Assembly (NCBI GenBank): GCA_963855995.1
Contig: OY979718.1
Span: forward strand, 39,803,059-39,867,058
Source of the DNA: Muricea muricata
Taxonomy: Eukaryota > Cnidaria > Anthozoa > Malacalcyonacea > Plexauridae
DNA length: 64,000 nt
Direction of reading: 5' to 3'
Shown here: positions 30,469 through 38,196 of the stretch, piece by piece
Layout: the number at the start of each line of letters is the position of its first letter
Numbering within the stretch: the stretch's first letter is position 1
Translations under genes and position numbers: made by a program
Notes under the pieces: generated by a model
The model's input: only the letters and a program-made list of their open reading frames with translations
The model's database searches: none
What the model was told of the DNA's origin: nothing

Positions 30469-31049
30469 ATGCACATGATTATTGTCGGTATGACCGCGTG
30501 TGGAAAAACACATTACTTGTTAGATATGCTTGAAAAAGAATACAAGAATCATTACGACTATATTTTCATCGTATGCCCAACCTTAGAAGATAACAAAACG
30601 TACCAACAATGGAAGTATTTAACCGACCCAGACGTCTACGAATTACCCGTCACGCATGATAACGTGGAAAATATTCTCCGTGAAGTTACACATTTTGCAA
30701 AAAATACAACAGTCTCATCATTCTCGACGATTGTGCATCAAGCAAAGACGTTAAAAACAGAACGAGCGAGCTCGTGAAATTAGGGTTCTCCGGTAGACAT
30801 ATCGGTATAAGCACGATCGTCATCACACAACAACTTACTTCTATTGCAAAACCGTACAGAATGAACATTTCAAAACTCGTTACGTTTTACAATGCATGTA
30901 AAGACGATATGAAATATATTTTCAACAATTATCTCAATATCGAAAAAGACGAAGAAAAGAGAATTATAGACACGTTAAAAAATAACGACTACGCACGATT
31001 AGAAATCTTAACGACAAGACCGTACACACACCAAGTCATCATCCCATAA
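30469..31049 (+). CDS. A32-like packaging ATPase, frame break
   Basis: FtsK/HerA-superfamily ATPase thought to drive genome packaging. ATG 30469 is followed by Walker A GMTACGKTHYLLD (residues 7-19). The first frame stops at 30777. The -1 frame, entered at the A6 run 30699-30704, carries Walker B SLIILDDC and then LVKLGFSGRHIGISTIVITQQLTS (in part, the sensor/Gln motif), ending TRPYTHQVIIP at 31049. In the first frame the run reads A AAA AAT, a possible slippery heptamer. A hairpin overlaps the stop. Confidence 0.85.
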
Positions 31050-31079
31050 TTTCAAAACTTGAATAAAAAGTTTTGAAAT
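31049..31079. terminator. 3'-end hairpin after the ATPase
   Basis: Stem ATTTCAAAACT / AGTTTTGAAAT (11 bp), loop TGAATAAAA. It overlaps the ATG of the next gene (31078). Confidence 0.6.
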
Positions 31080-31206
31080 GTTAACGCAGCGTGAAAAATT
31101 CCTTATCGTTCTTACCATGTGTTTTACCTTTACGTTTGCACTCCTCGTGCTCACGTTCCCAATGACGGTTATTCTTACCGTTTTTTTAATCCTAAAACAT
31201 TTATGA
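31078..31206 (+). CDS. 42-residue membrane protein
   Basis: ATG 31078 to TGA 31204. MLTQREKF is followed by two hydrophobic stretches (LIVLTMCFTFTFALLVL; MTVILTVFLIL) and KHL. Too short for standard ORF calls, but it lies exactly between two genes with a 4-nt gap to the next ATG. It resembles the tiny membrane proteins of DNA viruses. Function unknown. Confidence 0.5.
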   Translation: MLTQREKFLIVLTMCFTFTFALLVLTFPMTVILTVFLILKHL

Positions 31207-31210
31207 TAAA

Positions 31211-31372
31211 ATGGAAGAACAAGCACGGAAATTAACCAAAGTGTTATATGGTAACGACCACGATCATTCTCAATATGAAAAAATACTTAATTGCCTCCAG
31301 GACTTTAAAAAATTTATGGAAAGTCTTTACGCAAACATTATGGACGTAAGGAAATTCCATAAAAAGGAATAA
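31211..31372 (+). CDS. 53-residue acidic/basic helical protein
   Basis: ATG 31211 (preceded by GATAAA) to TAA 31370. Helical, with NDHDHSQYEKILNCLQDFKKF; no family recognised. Support comes from the start context, tight spacing and the palindrome that follows the stop and is shared with the convergent minus gene. Confidence 0.5.
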   Translation: MEEQARKLTKVLYGNDHDHSQYEKILNCLQDFKKFMESLYANIMDVRKFHKKE

Positions 31373-31400
31373 ATTCATAACGTTATTATGTTATGAATTT
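31371..31400. terminator. shared hairpin between convergent genes
   Basis: Stem AAATTCATAAC / GTTATGAATTT (11 bp), loop GTTATTAT, between stops at 31372 (plus) and 31402 (minus). Confidence 0.65.
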
Positions 31401-31401
31401 C

Positions 31402-31779
31402 CTATTCTTCAGGATTTAATTTTTTATCGGCGACGTGGGCACCGACCGTAATCCCACCGGATACTAATCCGACCAAAGGGACGTACGGTGTTAAATAACC
31501 AATTATTCTTTTAACATCGCGTTTAAACAATTCGTTTTTAGAAAGGTCGTCCTCTAACGACACATTATCTTTCACGAGATCTAAATTCACCATAAGTTCA
31601 GACAATTTCGTTATAAGCACGTCCGTTACTTTTTCGTTCACTTCATCTAATCCCTTACTTTGGTAATCTTCGTAAATTTTTTTTAACGTTTCTTCCGTAG
31701 CGTTTTCGATATACTTTGCAGTATGTTTAATTTTTTTCTCGGACACTAACCGTAATAATTCTTCTTTGTATTCTTCCAT
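31402..31779 (-). CDS. helical protein with C-terminal hydrophobic segment, unknown
   Basis: 125 residues from ATG 31779 (AAATAAAAATGG context). Residues 1-90 are charged and helical (LRLVSEKKIKHTAKYIEN). A hydrophobic Gly/Val-rich segment (YVPLVGLVSGGITVGAHVA) lies at ~98-117. It is last of a three-gene minus block with the fibre and GIY-YIG genes (gaps of 6 nt). It may be a fibre-anchoring or assembly protein by position (inference). Confidence 0.55.
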   Translation of the reverse strand: MEEYKEELLRLVSEKKIKHTAKYIENATEETLKKIYEDYQSKGLDEVNEKVTDVLITKLSELMVNLDLVKDNVSLEDDLSKNELFKRDVKRIIGYLTPYVPLVGLVSGGITVGAHVADKKLNPEE

Positions 31780-31785
31780 TTTTAT

Positions 31786-33330
31786 TTATAATTTCAGTAA
31801 CCGTCTAAAACTGAAAATAGTCCCGGACGTAAAATCCATAGTTTTGTTATTATCTGGTTCGAATACAAAATAGATAGAATTTCCTAAAATATTTTCGTTG
31901 CTTCTAGACTCTAAATGTAGTAAAACAAACTCGTACGTTTTTCCGTGCTCGTAATCTTTCGACATGGCTATTTCTATCCCGTCAACATTTGTACCTTTGT
32001 TTAAAAAAGTTCCTTTAATGAATACTTTTCTACCAGTAGCCCTATGAAAATAACCACCTTGAATATTATCTTGTTTAATCTTATTCGTTAATCCCCAACT
32101 CCAATACTTATATTTCGTCGACGCGTTGTACCCGGACCCACCACAATCGCCCCATAACGCTACGTTATAACCAACAGACGACGATAATTCGATATTCATT
32201 TCGTAAGCGTAAATACCTTTTGGAAGTTTTGGCGTGACGCTAAAAGTAATTTGATAACTTGTCCCGACTTTAGAAAAGTCTACAATGTAATTACTACGAC
32301 CGTTAAATGGAGTATCCACCATATCGTCAATATGTGTAACCGTATGCGTGTTCATAGTCCCTTCAAACGTTAAAATATTTAAATTATCTAGAATGTGCAT
32401 ATCGGCAAATGCTTTTGTTATGGGTTCGCCTAAACTTTGAGGAAACGGTAAATTTAAAATACGGTTATTACCCATATCGATGTCTGCATTTTTTTCAACG
32501 TATTTGGAATCTGCGAAATCCTTCGACACGGCAGAAGTCCCGTGCGACGGTGTAGGATTTAATTCTAACACCTCGTGGTTGTTCATACCGATATTATCTT
32601 GCATCGTAAATCCAGAATGTGTTAAGTAAACCCTATTCGCATATTGTTTTGTAATAGGGTCGTTTGCTAATGTTGGGTCTGGAAGGTTTGTAATTTTGTT
32701 GTTGCCCATGTTGATGTTACCTTGCATTGTAAAACCCGTGTCGGATAAACCACCTGAACCTGCGGGGCCGGTGTCACCTTTGCCCCCCTTATCTCCCTTA
32801 TCCCCCTTATCCCCCTTATCCCCCTTATCCCCCTTATCTCCCTTATCTCCCTTACTACCACTCACACCATCACTACCAGGCAAACCCTTATCCCCCTTAT
32901 CTCCCTTATCTCCCTTATCCCCCTTATCTCCCTTACTACCACTCACACCATCACTACCAGGCAAACCCTTATCCCCCTTATCTCCCTTATCCCCCTTACT
33001 ACCAGGCAAACCCTTATCCCCCTTATCTCCCTTACTACCACTCACACCATCACTACCAGGCAAACCCTTATCCCCCTTATCCCCCTTATCCTCCTTATCC
33101 CCCTTATCCCCCTTATCTCCCTTATCCCCCTTATCTCCCTTATCCCCCTTATCTCCCTTATCTCCCTTCGATGAACCCCCACCCGAATAATGCGTGTCGG
33201 CATAACTTTTTGTTACAGGCTCGGAACCTATAGAAGGGTCTGGTAGGTTTATGATCTTATTATTATTCATATCTAAATCTTCTTCTTGTATGTTATCAAA
33301 ACTCGATGAATAACCAAAAAGTAAACTCAT
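31786..33330 (-). CDS. collagen-like fibre protein
   Basis: 514 residues from ATG 33330 (AATAAATAATG). A phage-fibre-like motif [10 protein letters not shown]...EPVTKSYAD (~22-46) is followed by a Gly-X-Y region (~52-195) made almost wholly of GDK triplets with [15 protein letters not shown] interruptions. Three more copies of the motif follow ([18 protein letters not shown]; a diverged one; [19 protein letters not shown], to ~305). A ~200-residue C-terminal domain, mainly beta strands, ends the protein and may form a trimeric knob. Collagen triple helices and NLPDP repeats are known in fibres of phages and large DNA viruses. The likely role is host-cell attachment, by inference only. The repeat DNA is prone to length change. 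Confidence 0.8.
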   Translation of the reverse strand: MSLLFGYSSSFDNIQEEDLDMNNNKIINLPDPSIGSEPVTKSYADTHYSGGGSSKGDKGDKGDKGDKGDKGDKGDKGDKEDKGDKGDKGLPGSDGVSGSKGDKGDKGLPGSKGDKGDKGDKGLPGSDGVSGSKGDKGDKGDKGDKGDKGLPGSDGVSGSKGDKGDKGDKGDKGDKGDKGDKGGKGDTGPAGSGGLSDTGFTMQGNINMGNNKITNLPDPTLANDPITKQYANRVYLTHSGFTMQDNIGMNNHEVLELNPTPSHGTSAVSKDFADSKYVEKNADIDMGNNRILNLPFPQSLGEPITKAFADMHILDNLNILTFEGTMNTHTVTHIDDMVDTPFNGRSNYIVDFSKVGTSYQITFSVTPKLPKGIYAYEMNIELSSSVGYNVALWGDCGGSGYNASTKYKYWSWGLTNKIKQDNIQGGYFHRATGRKVFIKGTFLNKGTNVDGIEIAMSKDYEHGKTYEFVLLHLESRSNENILGNSIYFVFEPDNNKTMDFTSGTIFSFRRLLKL

Positions 33331-33336
33331 TATTTA

Positions 33337-33900
33337 TTAGTCGACAGAATTCATATATGCGTTAGAATGTTTTAGAGTTTTATAATGCTTATCTAAATCC
33401 TTCCTATACCCAAACGACTTGTCACATACAACACAATGATGTATCTTATTTTGTACGTTATTTTCCCTAAATTCTCTACCCTTTTTTAAAAGTATATCCC
33501 TATTAATCATCCGATATTCTGCCTTTCGTTTTAAAATAACGTCCCTATTATTTTGATGATAGTCTGCTTTATATTCCTTACGGCCCGTAATAGGCGATAC
33601 CATATTTAAATCTGCGCCTATTAAGTCAATCCACTGTTTCTCGAACTCAAAACAAACACACGCAAATGTTAAAAGGGGTACCATCTTCCAGTTTTGTAAA
33701 CCAATTTCACACATCCTTGTAAAAAGTTTGTTATTCTCACTATACCCTAACATCCTAAATTTTTTAGCTTTTTTCTTATGACAACGTAACCGTTCTTTCA
33801 AAGGTTGCGACGTACTTCCTATATAAATATCAGCCCCATCTTCCTTTTTGCCCTTCCTGCATAACATATAAACAGTTCGGTCCTTAATTTTGTCAGACAT
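33337..33900 (-). CDS. GIY-YIG endonuclease with C-terminal C2H2 finger
   Basis: 187 residues from ATG 33900 (AAATAAAATG). The GIY-YIG domain occupies ~8-95: VYMLCRK, DIYIGSTSQPLKERLRCHK (IYIGST plus catalytic Arg) and FEFEKQWIDLIGADLN (catalytic Glu). A linker with NRD repeats precedes a C2H2 finger (CVVCDKSFGYRKDLDKHYKTLKH, in part, ~154-177). Free-standing GIY-YIG nucleases of this form occur in giant viruses and Polintons and can act in homing, repair or resolution. The finger may direct DNA binding. It looks intact. Its 6-nt gap to the fibre gene suggests co-expression. Confidence 0.75.
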   Translation of the reverse strand: MSDKIKDRTVYMLCRKGKKEDGADIYIGSTSQPLKERLRCHKKKAKKFRMLGYSENNKLFTRMCEIGLQNWKMVPLLTFACVCFEFEKQWIDLIGADLNMVSPITGRKEYKADYHQNNRDVILKRKAEYRMINRDILLKKGREFRENNVQNKIHHCVVCDKSFGYRKDLDKHYKTLKHSNAYMNSVD

Positions 33901-33905
33901 TTTAT

Positions 33906-33932
33906 TTTTTGAAACTACTCAAGTTTCAAAAA
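33906..33932. promoter_or_regulatory. hairpin in the divergent start region
   Basis: Stem TTTTTGAAACT / AGTTTCAAAAA, loop ACTCA, between the minus start at 33900 and the plus start at 33954. Unlike the other hairpins it lies between two gene starts, so its role may differ. Confidence 0.45.
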
Positions 33933-33953
33933 CACCAATTTTTTATAAAAAAT

Positions 33954-34163
33954 ATGGGTTGTGCATCCTCAAAAAACGTAAACAAGGCTAACAAAGACGT
34001 ATGCGAAAGAAGAAGAGTCTTACTTGGGTTACACATGTCGAAAAACCCCGATGGGATAGAAACGAACTTCCAATTCGCCATTGAAAGAAAAGCAAAGAAG
34101 ACTTACGAAGTGCCAAACGTTAAAGAAGAAAAAGACATAGTTACCATTAAAAAAGAAGAATAA
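33954..34163 (+). CDS. small protein with N-myristoylation/palmitoylation signal
   Basis: 69 residues from ATG 33954 (TTATAAAAAATATGG). The N terminus MGCASSKN fits the myristoylation consensus (Gly2, Ser6) with an adjacent Cys3 for palmitoylation, as in Src-family kinases. The rest is basic and helical, with KEEKDIVTIKKEE at the end. An upstream non-ATG extension of the frame to 33909 would bury Gly2, so I prefer this start. It is expected on the inner face of membranes; myristoylated small proteins serve in assembly or egress in several DNA viruses (inference). Confidence 0.65.
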   Translation: MGCASSKNVNKANKDVCERRRVLLGLHMSKNPDGIETNFQFAIERKAKKTYEVPNVKEEKDIVTIKKEE

Positions 34164-34164
34164 A

Positions 34165-34194
34165 AAATTCCTAACGTGTGTACGTTAGAAATTT
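34165..34194. terminator. shared hairpin between convergent genes
   Basis: Stem AAATTCCTAACGT / ACGTTAGAAATTT (one mismatch), loop GTGT, between stops at 34163 (plus) and 34197 (minus). Confidence 0.65.
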
Positions 34195-34196
34195 AA

Positions 34197-34376
34197 TCAC
34201 TTTCTAGAATTATACCGTTCCGATTCCCGTTCGGAAAGAGCATCGTTCCTTAACCATGTTAGTTCCCCGGTTGCCACGTAAATGGGGGTGCCGTGACCGC
34301 ATACACAATTGTTTCTTGCTTCGTGCATATTTTTAACAACTTTAATGATCTTCTTATGACACCTTTTACAAAACAT
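34197..34376 (-). CDS. small zinc-ribbon-like protein (right-end copy)
   Basis: 59 residues from ATG 34376. It begins MFCKRCHKKI and has NCVCGHG later, the same CxxCHKxI...CxC plan and size as the protein at 17762-17944. A longer reading from GTG 34406 adds ten Lys/Asn/Gln residues but lacks the match to the left copy. Function unknown. Two related zinc ribbons next to the two ends suggest a role tied to the termini or to early regulation (inference). Confidence 0.6.
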   Translation of the reverse strand: MFCKRCHKKIIKVVKNMHEARNNCVCGHGTPIYVATGELTWLRNDALSERESERYNSRK

Positions 34377-34561
34377 GTTGTTTTTTTGTTTGTTTTGTAA
34401 AAACACTTTTTTAAGTTCGCTATTTTTTTAATCGTCGTCGCACAAAGGCTTGACTTTGGGTCTTTCGCGTGGAGGGGCCTTTTGAAAGTCAATCTCGTCA
34501 ACACGAACCAAAAGGGACGGGTGCTCGTGACCTTTGTAAATAGCAGTTACCGTAATTAAAC

Positions 34562-36271
34562 CATAGGTGGCCCAGAAATCGGTGGTTTTTAACCTTAAAT
34601 AAATGAACCTTGTGTATAATTTTCCTCTTACAGCTGTCAGAAACTCGCGAAATTGTTTTTTCTCGTGCGACGTTCGTGTATAGTATTATTAGTTTAATAT
34701 ATTCCCAAGGTTGGCAACTAAATGTAAATAAATTGTCTGCCGTTAATGCAAACACTTTAAAAACATACAAATATCATGGAAATTGACTACAATACTAAAA
34801 CAAAAACTACATCATGTTGAACACGGATAATTTTACTACATTCTTACCAATTTTCCCGTTTCAAATCCTTTTCAAAGCACTTTCTAAAAGCATTTTCAAA
34901 GCATTTTCTAAAATGTGGTTGCAATTGCAGCAAAAATATCTGAGCCAATAAGCGAAGGCAGAAAAATTCAAAAATATGACGAATGGCCGATTGGGTCCTA
35001 GGTAGCCCAAAATTGCTTAGTGTTTTGATAATTCAAACATCCATTCAGTTTTATATTGAGGTCTGTGGCGTAGCGGTAGTTGCGTAATTGTATATATATA
35101 TTAATAAGGTTGGCAACTAAATACAAATTATTACAATTTTACGATCTATCAACTCAAGAATATCGACAAAAAACATTGAAAATATACCAGATAACACAAA
35201 ACAAACTACATAACTATAAAATTTGATATTTTTACTTGCTTCCTGGTAAGTTTTTTGGTTACAAACGACTCGAAAAATAATGAAAATTTAGCAAAGTATT
35301 GCGTGTTTTTATATTTTTTTTCGCCGTGACGATGCTGGATGGTGTTTACCTGACACTGGTTTTCGCTTCAAATGACAAAGCAGTGATTTCATTGGCTGCT
35401 GAAATTACTGAAATTGAGTTTATTGGCTGCTGAAATTTCGCCAATTTCAGCAGCCAATGAAATCACTGCTTTGTCATTTGAAGCGAAAACCAGTGTCAGG
35501 TAAACACCATCCAGCATCGTCACGGCGAAAAAAAATATAAAAACACGCAATACTTTGCTAAATTTTCATTATTTTTCGAGTCGTTTGTAACCAAAAAACT
35601 TACCAGGAAGCAAGTAAAAATATCAAATTTTATAGTTATGTAGTTTGTTTTGTGTTATCTGGTATATTTTCAATGTTTTTTGTCGATATTCTTGAGTTGA
35701 TAGATCGTAAAATTGTAATAATTTGTATTTAGTTGCCAACCTTATTAATATATATATACAATTACGCAACTACCGCTACGCCACAGACCTCAATATAAAA
35801 CTGAATGGATGTTTGAATTATCAAAACACTAAGCAATTTTGGGCCACCTAGGATTGGGTGTCCCGAGCATAGGTTTTGCAAAAAAATATTTTTGCCGCCG
35901 AAAAAACTTTCAAAACTCCCGCTTTTTTCTCGTGCTTTGAAAAGGATTTGAAACGGGAAAATTGGTAAGAATGTAGTAAAATTATCCGTGTTCAACATGA
36001 TGTAGTTTTTGTTTTAGTATTGTAGTCAATTTCCATGATATTTGTATGTTTTTAAAGTGTTTGCATTAACGGCAGACAATTTATTTATATTTAGTTGCCA
36101 ACCTTGGGAATATATTAAACTAATAATACTATACACGAACGTCGCGCGAGACAAACCGACGGTCGCACGAGAAAAAACAATTCCGCGAGTTTCTGACAGC
36201 TGTAAGAGGAAAATTATACACAAGATTCATTTATTTAAGGTTAAAAACCACCGATTTCTGGGCCACCTATG
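34562..36271. mobile_element. foldback element nested in the Polinton, ATTAAAC duplication
   Basis: Termini CATAGGTGGCCCAGAAATCG and its inverse. The 7-bp (possibly 8-bp) duplication ATTAAAC(C) lies at 34555-34561 and 36272-36278. The arms are about 430 bp of imperfect inverted repeat. No transposase. A partial relative lies at 15160-15650. Confidence 0.88.
34997..35852. mobile_element. inner foldback element (second-level nesting)
   Basis: Ends CCTAGGTAGCCCAAAATTGC and its near-inverse, flanked by ATTGGGT at 34990-34996 and 35853-35859. The ~390-bp arms are almost perfectly inverted around a short spacer near 35425 (GAAATTACTGAAATTGAGTT). The related copy at 15.2 kb has the uninterrupted site. 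Its termini share a GGTGGCCCA-type core with the outer element, so the two are one family. Confidence 0.88.
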
Positions 36272-36670
36272 ATTAAACCAGAAACCATAACAGATTCCAC
36301 GTCTAACATATCCTCGTCAAATTGGTCGGGTTTTGGTTTTAAATATAACGTTTTATACTCGCCTTTTTCGACAAGGCAACGTAAAAACGGCTTGGTCAAT
36401 GGACGGTCTAAAAACTCCTTGGCTTTCTCTTCCACAGCTTTTAATCGTGAAAAAAGCTTGTCTTTAACATTAATATCGATCGAATAATTTCGAAATTTCT
36501 TGTTAAACGACAAGCCAAAATGTGAGTAACAGTCTTTTAAACCAAAAGTAATCGTGTCTTCGCCATGAACCAAATTGCTATATTTGTCGTTGGACTTCGA
36601 GACTTTAATGAGTTCGGGATTGAATGACATTGTTTTGCCTTTCTTAAATTTTGCTTTTTGAAGTTCGCGA

Positions 36671-37081
36671 TTTTTTTAAAATGATATAGGTGAAAATTCC
36701 TTAAAAAATTTTTAAGGAAAAATATTTTTCCTGTCTTGGAATATTTTTAAGGAATTTTTTGATGACGTCAGCGGAACTTTAAATTTTTTGCTGAATTGAC
36801 AAAAAATATTTTTTCAACGCCATCTTGAAAATTAGGTGACCCAGCAGGATTTGAGGGGTCTTACAGTGACCCAGCAGGATTTGAGGGGTCTTACAGTGAC
36901 CCAGAAGGATTTGAGGGGTCGTACAGTGACCCAGCAGGATTTGAGGGGCCTTACAGTGACCCAGCAGGATTTGAGGGGTATAAAATGACGATATTAAAAA
37001 CCATCGCTCAAAAGTGCGAAAAATGGAAATTTGTCGCCTTCTGGCGTATGGGGTGACTTATACGCCCTATCATAGACTACT
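36671..37081 (-). repeat. right Polinton TIR
   Basis: 411-bp inverse of 17305-17715 with about four substitutions; 30-bp tandem units at 36836-36978. Confidence 0.93.
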
Positions 37082-37087
37082 GGTATT
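37082..37087. repeat. Polinton 6-bp target duplication, right
   Basis: GGTATT directly after the CATAGACTACT terminus. Confidence 0.93.
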
Positions 37088-37681
37088 GTCAGAGAAGTAG
37101 ATACAAATATAATTTAATGAAACATGCTGCCATCAGTTTCAACTTATGGAGTGGACATTTCTGTAAATACTATATGGTTTATACTGACAATTTTGAGAGA
37201 CCTGAAGGGAGGATCCTATTCTTGTTTTCCCAGAAAAACGTTTGGCTAAATCCTATTATTTAAGTGCAAATATTCTATTATTCCAATGGCCGTCTTGCTC
37301 AAATTTTATTCCCATTTTCTGTTGATTTTTCTGATGAATCAGCAGTTCCTGTGCAGCCCATTTTCCCCAGTCGAAAACAGGCAATTCCCAGCATTTCAGA
37401 AATCTCAATTCTGTCTTTTCAATCTTCTCAATTTTCCTATATTAAAGTGTTTAGTTAGGTAGAATTTTCGTTGTATTTATTCCAAGGAATATACGAGGCA
37501 CAACAAAATTATGGGACAGCAAATTCGATCGACATTTAGCGCGAAGACCTTTTGACGGGAAATAAAAAACTTTTACGTTGTTTTTGGTAGAGGAAGATAC
37601 TGTTTTGCGTGTGTTTGACTGCACTACCGAACTAACAACATTAATTTAAGAAATAGTCAACCCTTGGGATACTTTTATCAT
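37088..37681. other. no gene recognised
   Basis: Flanking DNA on the right of the Polinton with only short open frames and no named repeat. Confidence 0.5.
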
Positions 37682-37690
37682 GATTCGTTT

Positions 37691-38187
37691 CAATCTCGTT
37701 CCCCGAGCCTGCGATCCCTTGGGAAGGAAACGGAGGCTTTGGGATAATCCGTGATCGCCATACAAAAAACTGTATGTCGCCCGTACTGCGCATGCGTTGG
37801 AAATAAATAGTTCAATAAGACGAAGGGAAGAAGCTGGTATATAAGTGACTTTCCATAACCAGTAGGCAAGATACAAATCGTGTCTTTCCGGTCGACAACA
37901 ACAGCCTTTACCGCTTCATATTGACACTCCTTCAATTTGAGATTCTTCTTACCCAGTCGCTCTAACGCTTCGTCCAACACAGAATGAAATAAAATAATAT
38001 TTTCCACTGACATTACAAACAAAATAGTACAAATACTGTTCCAAAAAACTTTAGAAAAATGCTTTTGTGGCTTATTTTCTACGCATGCGCAGTACGGGCG
38101 ACATACAGTTTTTTGTATGTCGATCACGGATAATCCCAGAGCCTCCGTTTCCTTCCCAAGGGATCGCAGGCTCGGGGAACGAGATTG
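37691..38187 (-). mobile_element. Pack-MULE-like element carrying a RecQ exon
   Basis: 107-bp TIRs (37691-37797, 38081-38187; CAATCTCGTTCCCCGAGCCT termini) with perfect 9-bp duplications GATTCGTTT (37682-37690, 38188-38196). The interior is mostly a helicase exon, and no transposase is present. Long TIRs, a 9-bp duplication and captured host sequence are the hallmarks of Pack-MULEs. Confidence 0.8.
37797..38013 (-). pseudogene. captured RecQ-like helicase exon
   Basis: From ATG 38013, MSVENIILFHSVLDEALERLG leads to KLKECQYEAVKAV (Q motif) and LPTGYGKSLIYQLLP (Walker A/motif I of RecQ helicases). The coding part runs into the TIR and the other helicase motifs are missing, so the fragment cannot be an active helicase. 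Similar first exons occur in many cnidarian RecQ-like genes, from memory. Confidence 0.75.
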
Positions 38188-38196
38188 GATTCGTTT

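Larger units (their letters stand above)
34428..36630 (-). pseudogene. possible ssDNA-binding-like protein, split by a foldback element
   Basis: From ATG 36630 the frame runs to 36272 (about 120 codons; FNKKFRNYSIDINVKDKL, FLRCLVEKGEYKTLYLKPK). It breaks at the foldback insertion (34562-36271). The remaining ~44 codons (34555-34428; GHEHPSLLVRVDEIDF and an acidic CDDD end) lie in a different phase. Dropping the insertion and one target copy (1717 bp in all) brings both parts into one frame, so the original was about 162-165 residues. Size and the beta-rich/charged pattern recall OB-fold ssDNA-binding proteins of large DNA viruses, at low confidence. The gene is certainly inactive in this copy. 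Confidence 0.6.
17305..37081 (+). mobile_element. complete Polinton/Maverick element, 19,777 bp
   Basis: The element starts AGTAGTCTATG and ends CATAGACTACT, with 411-bp TIRs and a 6-bp target duplication. It encodes the diagnostic set: protein-primed family B polymerase, retroviral-type integrase, A32-like ATPase and a double-jelly-roll-type major capsid protein. The adenain-like cysteine protease typical of the group was not found. The TIRs differ at about four positions, so the insertion is fairly recent, yet several genes carry frame breaks and one is split by a foldback element. Confidence 0.95.

Noticed and set aside
32696-33190. 164-codon Pro/Ser/Leu-rich plus-strand ORF
   Set aside because: It is the antisense of the collagen GDK repeat in the fibre gene.
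37697-38187. A host RecQ gene
   Set aside because: Only one exon is present, and it lies between TIRs with a 9-bp duplication.
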